Below are positions 7,477 to 10,876 of a stretch of DNA of 10,876 bases, one piece after another (within the stretch, counting starts at the first letter, position 1; each line of letters starts with the position of its first letter). The DNA is from an uncultured Pseudomonadota bacterium (GTDB lineage Bacteria > Pseudomonadota > Gammaproteobacteria > Methylococcales > Methylomonadaceae), in contig CAJBJW010000371.1 of NCBI GenBank assembly GCA_903953455.1, positions 1 to 10,876 on the forward strand, given 5' to 3'. Below the pieces are notes generated by a model. It was not told the origin of the DNA, searched no databases, and saw only the letters and a program-made list of their open reading frames with translations. A program made the translations under genes and the position numbers.

Positions 7477-7501
7477 GCCCATTATATAAATTTCATGTAC
7501 A

Positions 7502-7547
7502 AGCCCATCTCAAGTATTCAGTTCACTTTCTTTCAACAGGATGGGCT
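7502..7547 (-). repeat. Inverted repeat in the porin leader (AGCCCATC / GATGGGCT)
   Basis: Perfect 8-bp arms lie at 7502-7509 and 7540-7547 with a 30-base loop, in the 167-bp gap between tonB and the porin gene. In the mRNA the first arm could instead pair with ATGGGC at 7477-7482, next to the porin Shine-Dalgarno. It may be a leader hairpin. It lacks a T tract, so it is not an intrinsic terminator. Confidence 0.5.
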
Positions 7548-7562
7548 ATGGGATATTTTGAT

Positions 7563-7591
7563 TAAATAAATTTTTACTCCATAAAGTCCAA
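7563..7591 (-). promoter_or_regulatory. Candidate internal promoter for the porin and coiled-coil genes
   Basis: On the minus strand TTGGAC (7586-7591) and TATTTA (7563-7568) are separated by 17 bases, giving a leader of about 90 bases. The spacer and -35 overlap the inverted repeat at 7571-7600. A perfect TATAAT also exists at 7481-7486, but it has no -35 and would start transcription on top of the ribosome binding site, so it is less likely. Confidence 0.35.
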
Positions 7592-7600
7592 GAGTAAAAA
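7571..7600. repeat. Inverted repeat TTTTTACTC / GAGTAAAAA downstream of tonB
   Basis: Perfect 9-bp arms (7571-7579 and 7592-7600) enclose 12 bases, about 33 bp after the tonB stop. It could act as a weak terminator or attenuator for the tonB transcript. Because it overlaps the candidate porin promoter, it could also be an operator. The stem is AT-rich and the following minus-strand sequence is only partly T-rich, so termination alone is a weak explanation. Confidence 0.45.
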
Positions 7601-7632
7601 CTTGTTTTGTATATGTTTTAAGTATTAACGCC

Positions 7633-8283
7633 CTAAATGCGTGAAGATATTTTTAATTTAACAGGTTGCTCCATATCTGGCGGCGGAGCTGATTTGGTTT
7701 TTTTAAATTGAGCAATTAGCTTACTTAAAAGCTTATCAATTTCTTCATCGTTAGTGCTTTTTGCTATTTCAAAACGCGTAACCGAGCCATCAGGACTAAT
7801 CCAAAACTTAATAACAGCTGAATAACTTTTATGTCTTAATTCGTCATGATCAGCCAGAATATCCACTAAACTTTCTTTAATAGTTGAGGCAAACCCTACA
7901 TTTGGATCACCCCCACCCAAAAGACCACGCCCCCCCTTATGGCCAACCAAGCCAAATGCATCAGAACCCGCTGTGCCTTCAGCGTCGAGGCCAGTATCTC
8001 CAGCAGGTTGTGGATCTGCCACATCAGGCAAAGGCTCTGGATCAGGTTGAGGCTCTTCCATTTTTTCGACTTCCGGCTCAGGTATTTTTTCAACCTTAGG
8101 TGGAGGAGGAGGCGGTGGTGGCGGCTTAAATAAGGCGATGGGCATGATTTTTTGCTCATGCTTTACAACAGGCTTTTCCGAAAAGTCACCTATAATTTTG
8201 ACTACATAATAAATAGCAATAAGCAGTATTAATCCGCCTATAATTTTAGGTACATAGACTCTGAAATTTTTTTTATCACTCAT
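7633..8283 (-). CDS. TonB-like energy transducer
   Basis: TonB proteins span the inner membrane and periplasm and pass proton-motive force from ExbB-ExbD to an outer-membrane transporter. The 216 residues show a short cytoplasmic N-terminus and one transmembrane helix at about 13-31 (IIGGLILLIAIYYVVKIIG). Nine consecutive prolines follow at 54-62, then Pro/Glu repeats to about 93 and a Gly-rich stretch at about 96-130. The compact C-terminal domain (about 131-216) ends in 'PPPDMEQPVKLKISSRI', which matches the end of TonB_C-type domains. The membrane helix lacks the Ser/His pair of classical TonB. Its start is 15 bp after the exbD stop, so the two are clearly co-transcribed. A dedicated TonB for the downstream porin-like protein is inferred from order. 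No gene number (tonB2, tonB3) can be assigned. Confidence 0.88.
   Translation of the reverse strand: MSDKKNFRVYVPKIIGGLILLIAIYYVVKIIGDFSEKPVVKHEQKIMPIALFKPPPPPPPPPKVEKIPEPEVEKMEEPQPDPEPLPDVADPQPAGDTGLDAEGTAGSDAFGLVGHKGGRGLLGGGDPNVGFASTIKESLVDILADHDELRHKSYSAVIKFWISPDGSVTRFEIAKSTNDEEIDKLLSKLIAQFKKTKSAPPPDMEQPVKLKISSRI
8098..8124 (-). repeat. CCN trinucleotide tract encoding nine prolines in the TonB-like protein
   Basis: Nine consecutive proline codons of mixed third base form a low-complexity tract. It is the rigid periplasmic spacer typical of TonB. In-frame length variation would be expected between strains. Confidence 0.8.
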
Positions 8284-8298
8284 GATTAAATATGACTT

Positions 8299-8703
8299 CT
8301 ACTTAACCAAATTTTGCGTGACTAAACCTACTTGAGTGATCTCAAGCTTGCCTAATAAAGCGAGAATATCAATAACACTTTGGTACTGAACAGCGGAGTC
8401 ACCTTTAACCACCACCGGTAAGGCGGGGTTAACGGCTTTATATTGAACTAAGGTGGATTCCAACTGCTCCATCGTTACTGGAAAGGTATCAAGAAAAATT
8501 GTGCCATCTGCGGTCACCGTAATAGCCTTGGTTTGCGGTTTAGACAAACTTGGCGTATTACTCGCTTTAGGTAAATTGACTTTTACACCCTGCACTGCCG
8601 CCGTGGTCATTAAGATAAACACAATCAACAATACATACGCCAAATCAAGCATCGGAGTCACGTTGATTTCGTCATAGGCAGCATTTTCTTCTTGTAATTT
8701 CAT
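8299..8703 (-). CDS. exbD: ExbD/TolR-family biopolymer transport protein
   Basis: ExbD pairs with ExbB to form the proton-driven inner-membrane motor that energises TonB. The 134-residue protein has the standard layout: a short cytoplasmic N-terminus, one transmembrane helix at about 20-38 and a periplasmic domain of about 95 residues. The family motif 'INVTPMLDLAYVLLIVFI' is intact, including D20, equivalent to the essential membrane aspartate of E. coli ExbD (Asp25). The periplasmic end ('QSVIDILALLGKLEITQVGLVTQ') is also typical. It is separated from the upstream ExbB fusion by an unusually long 208-bp gap and is followed by tonB after 15 bp. No strong Shine-Dalgarno is seen before the ATG. 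TolR is an alternative family name, but the adjacent TonB favours ExbD. Confidence 0.94.
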   Translation of the reverse strand: MKLQEENAAYDEINVTPMLDLAYVLLIVFILMTTAAVQGVKVNLPKASNTPSLSKPQTKAITVTADGTIFLDTFPVTMEQLESTLVQYKAVNPALPVVVKGDSAVQYQSVIDILALLGKLEITQVGLVTQNLVK

Positions 8704-8760
8704 AATTTTATTGGCTCGAACAGAATATTGGGATGATTGGCAATACTAAAAGCCTTATTG

Positions 8761-8789
8761 GTATTAATGACTAGTCGTGCGATTAATAC
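8761..8789. repeat. Operator-like nested dyad upstream of exbD
   Basis: Perfect 8-bp arms GTATTAAT (8761-8768) and ATTAATAC (8782-8789) flank 13 bases that themselves contain the 8-bp palindrome GACTAGTC (8769-8776). It sits 58 bp before the exbD start, in the long exbB-exbD gap, and has the look of a transcription-factor site. No clear sigma-70 promoter is paired with it. Confidence 0.5.
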
Positions 8790-8853
8790 ACAATCAAGTA
8801 AAAGGCATTTAGTGAAGTTCTATCGTTTTCAGTATATTTGAATTCATTCATTT

Positions 8854-8904
8854 AACAGTGAGCAGATTGACTTGCTCTATGCACTACAAAAACTGCTCAC
8901 TGTT
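8854..8904 (-). repeat. Inverted repeat after the ExbB-fusion stop, with an extra arm copy inside the gene
   Basis: Perfect 12-bp arms AACAGTGAGCAG (8854-8865) and CTGCTCACTGTT (8893-8904) enclose 27 bases, 7 bp after the exbB stop. The T run lies on the plus strand (8903-8909), so the element is a terminator shape only for antisense transcripts. In the sense mRNA it is a hairpin without a following U tract. A second copy of AGTGAGCAG, at 8921-8929 within the last codons of exbB, could compete for the same partner. Confidence 0.6.
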
Positions 8905-8911
8905 TTTTTGG

Positions 8912-10732
8912 TTAGGTGTGCTGCTCACTTAATTTTGCGACAAACTCATCAACAAAGACATGCATATCAGCATTAATTTCTTTAATTTTGCCGCCTAAAT
9001 AGTTGTACCCAAACAAGCAGGGAATCGCCACAATAAGACCGGCTACGGTTGCAGTTAACGCACCGGCAATACCGGGTGCAATAGCATTAACATTGACTTC
9101 ACCGCTGACCGCAATCGCGGCAAACGTAATCATTACCCCGATAACCGTGCCCAACAAACCTAAGAAGGGGCCACCACTAATTGCAATGGTCAACAGTACC
9201 ATTTGAGCATTAATTTTTTGCATCTCTCTGATTAAGGTAGCTTCCATACTCGCCTTAACTGCATTCATTGATTGAGCAGTTAACACTTGCTCAGAACCAG
9301 GAACTGAATTTTGTTTATATAAACGTCGATTCATTTGTTCAACGCCAACATGATATAAACGATAAACGGTTGATCCTGCAAAGGCACCATGCTTCTTAGT
9401 GAATGACAACAACAGAGGAGATTCGTCAAAGTCCTTATCATCTTCATCATCAGGCGCATTTAAGCTATTCAAATCTTCTGCTGTTAACAGACTATAGGCC
9501 TCTTCGAATTTTTTATTTTCTCTTTGAATGCGGGTTAAAACGATGAATTTAACAATCATGACAAACCAGCTCACTACCAACATGACAGCTAGAATACCGA
9601 TAATGACCCACCCGTCTGGGGTGACATTTTTTATTGAACCCATAATTAATGATTCACCACCTTCTTCACTGTCAGGTGTCGCATCATCACTATAAGATAA
9701 TAGGGTTGCAGTTTGACCTTGCATTTGTGCATCAAACTTAATGGCATTAGCATCAAGTGCTAGTTTATAAATCGACAGTTGATCTAGTGAGCCTTTAAAG
9801 CCTCTACCACCGGTTTCTTCTGCGCCTATTGAAATATTGCCAGTTAAATCACGAGTGGCAATACCCAATGAACCCGCACTCGCTCCATCGATATATAAAG
9901 CTAAAGAACCTGCGTTAGCAACGAGTGCCACATGATGCCATGCACCCATGGCTAAAGGTGTAGGAGCTTTTATCTTTTGTTTAGAGCCTTCCTGAACGTC
10001 AACAACGACTGTTTCACCAACAATTGACAAATCCACATGACTACTTGCACCAGAACGCTGAAAAATGATGCTATTTTTTTGTGTTTGATCAATTTTTACC
10101 CAGGTTTCAACGGTCCAACCTAAAGTAGGTGACATTTGCAAAGACGGCATTGCTGGAATATGAATAAATTGACTACCATCAAAAGACGCAGCCTCACCCA
10201 CTATGCCACCTTCAATTAGCGTAGCTGTTACGTCGCTGGGATGATTAGTATAAGCCGTCAAATCCTTTACCGCTGGCTGAGAAAACTCATAGTTCATGAC
10301 TTGATTGACATCAAAAGAGCCAGGTGCATCTTGTGCATCAACTGCTTTAGGATTGCCATAATATAACCAAATAGCCGGTTCAGAAGCCGTCTCTAAATCA
10401 GCGGGCAGCTTTACCCAAATAAATGCCATTTCATTGACTACATCAAGTTTTTCTATATAAAACTTTAATGGCGTCTCTTCGTCAGCAGCTAATATACGGA
10501 TATCCTTCCCTTTTTCAGCAAGTTCTGAAAAAAATGCAAAATTACCCGCATGTAATCTGACTAGAGCATAAGAAGATTCGGGTATTGATAAGCCTTCAGT
10601 TTTTAGCTTAGGCGCGTCTATGGTTATTTTTTTCTTATGGCTCCAATCTGGATTCCACCAAGCTGATGCTATTGAAGGAACAAACATAAGAATCAACAAT
10701 AAAAAAGCAATTCGCTTCATTTTTTCACTCAT
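8912..10732 (-). CDS. DUF2341-LamG-ExbB fusion: proton channel with a periplasmic lectin-like domain
   Basis: This 606-residue protein joins a secreted sensory-type region to an ExbB/TolQ/MotA proton channel. A signal peptide (cleavage near residue 24, ASA) precedes a DUF2341-like segment starting 'WWNPDWSHKKKITIDAP' at 25 and ending about 130. A LamG/concanavalin-A-like domain follows at about 180-335, with 'WTVETWVKID', 'GAWHHVALV' and 'LYIDG' as its hallmarks. After an acidic linker come TM1 (about 374-400), a cytoplasmic segment, TM2 (about 512-542) and TM3 (about 550-575) with 'GPFLGLLGTVIGVM', the ExbB signature. The N-terminal domains would face the periplasm, where ExbB normally has only a short tail. 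An in-frame ATG at 10720 (602 residues) has GAGTGA upstream and suits the candidate promoter better, so the true start may be there. exbD follows after 208 bp. Ligand unknown. Confidence 0.92.
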   Translation of the reverse strand: MSEKMKRIAFLLLILMFVPSIASAWWNPDWSHKKKITIDAPKLKTEGLSIPESSYALVRLHAGNFAFFSELAEKGKDIRILAADEETPLKFYIEKLDVVNEMAFIWVKLPADLETASEPAIWLYYGNPKAVDAQDAPGSFDVNQVMNYEFSQPAVKDLTAYTNHPSDVTATLIEGGIVGEAASFDGSQFIHIPAMPSLQMSPTLGWTVETWVKIDQTQKNSIIFQRSGASSHVDLSIVGETVVVDVQEGSKQKIKAPTPLAMGAWHHVALVANAGSLALYIDGASAGSLGIATRDLTGNISIGAEETGGRGFKGSLDQLSIYKLALDANAIKFDAQMQGQTATLLSYSDDATPDSEEGGESLIMGSIKNVTPDGWVIIGILAVMLVVSWFVMIVKFIVLTRIQRENKKFEEAYSLLTAEDLNSLNAPDDEDDKDFDESPLLLSFTKKHGAFAGSTVYRLYHVGVEQMNRRLYKQNSVPGSEQVLTAQSMNAVKASMEATLIREMQKINAQMVLLTIAISGGPFLGLLGTVIGVMITFAAIAVSGEVNVNAIAPGIAGALTATVAGLIVAIPCLFGYNYLGGKIKEINADMHVFVDEFVAKLSEQHT

Positions 10733-10744
10733 TTGAATATAGAT

Positions 10745-10773
10745 ACTATAAATATCGCATCAAAATATGACAG
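10745..10773 (-). promoter_or_regulatory. Candidate promoter of the Ton-like operon
   Basis: On the minus strand CTGTCA (10768-10773) and TATAGT (10745-10750) are separated by 17 bases. The predicted start near 10738 leaves almost no leader for an ATG at 10732 but about 18 bases for the ATG at 10720. It lies between an upstream intrinsic terminator and the first gene, so the five genes 10732-5092 look like an independent transcription unit. Confidence 0.45.
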
Positions 10774-10823
10774 TATTATGAATTTAATCTAATTGTAGAA
10801 AAATATATAAGCGCCTGTATAAC

Positions 10824-10856
10824 AAAAAATCCGCTTTAACTAGGTTAAAGCGGATT
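10824..10856 (-). terminator. Intrinsic terminator of an upstream minus-strand gene outside the window
   Basis: A perfect 13-bp stem, AATCCGCTTTAAC (10828-10840) and GTTAAAGCGGATT (10844-10856), with a 3-base loop is followed on the minus strand by six T (10829-10824). This is a classic rho-independent terminator. It implies a gene to the right transcribed leftward and insulates the Ton-like operon from it. Confidence 0.85.
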
Positions 10857-10876
10857 ATATGCAACAGATAAATTGA

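Noticed and set aside
7481..7486. Perfect TATAAT just upstream of the porin start as its promoter
   Set aside because: There is no -35 at a proper distance, and the transcript would begin within or next to the ribosome binding site.
7884..8159. Several open frames of 64-87 codons on both strands inside the TonB-like gene
   Set aside because: They arise from the proline and low-complexity composition of the TonB frame and show no start signals or protein-like motifs.
8783..8851. A 22-codon minus-strand ORF (MNEFKYTENDRTSLNAFYLIVY) in the exbB-exbD gap, possible leader peptide
   Set aside because: No Shine-Dalgarno precedes it, it has no run of a regulatory amino acid, and its end overlaps the operator-like dyad. 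An ORF of this length is expected by chance in AT-rich DNA.

Overview
The window looks like an AT-rich chromosomal segment of a gammaproteobacterium. The main support is the divergent bamD / rluD-pgeF arrangement (yfiO, rluD, yfiH in Escherichia coli), plus an IlvA-type threonine deaminase and a Ton-type envelope system. The genus cannot be fixed from the sequence. A DUF2341/lectin-fused ExbB recalls methanotroph- and Thiotrichales-like genomes, but that is only an impression from memory.

Left part (1-4657), mostly housekeeping. The minus strand carries the start of a small secreted GlcG/HbpS-like protein that runs off the left edge (with a good promoter and ribosome binding site), then ilvA (isoleucine biosynthesis), then bamD (outer-membrane protein assembly lipoprotein) 47 bp upstream of ilvA. 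Diverging from bamD on the plus strand are rluD (23S rRNA pseudouridine synthase) and pgeF (peptidoglycan editing factor), which overlap by 17 bp.

Middle (4658-5091): a 434-bp, very AT-rich, gene-free stretch between convergent genes. It holds a cluster of DnaA-box-like 9-mers, including three tandem 12-bp units with two exact TTATGCACA boxes, and two short palindromes upstream. It resembles a chromosomal replication origin or a DnaA-binding/titration locus, but gene orientation around it does not favour an origin.

Right part (5092-10732), all on the minus strand and read right to left: a DUF2341-LamG-ExbB fusion, exbD, a tonB-like gene, a Porin_5-type outer-membrane protein and a secreted coiled-coil protein. 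It starts just after an intrinsic terminator and a candidate promoter, so it looks like a self-contained unit. The reading proposed here is a dedicated proton-motive-force system. ExbB-ExbD would be the motor with a lectin-like periplasmic domain built into ExbB, TonB would transmit force, and the outer-membrane partner would be a porin-like barrel rather than a plugged TonB-dependent receptor. Its substrate is unknown. Two intercistronic gaps contain inverted repeats with alternative pairing partners that may tune expression of individual cistrons.
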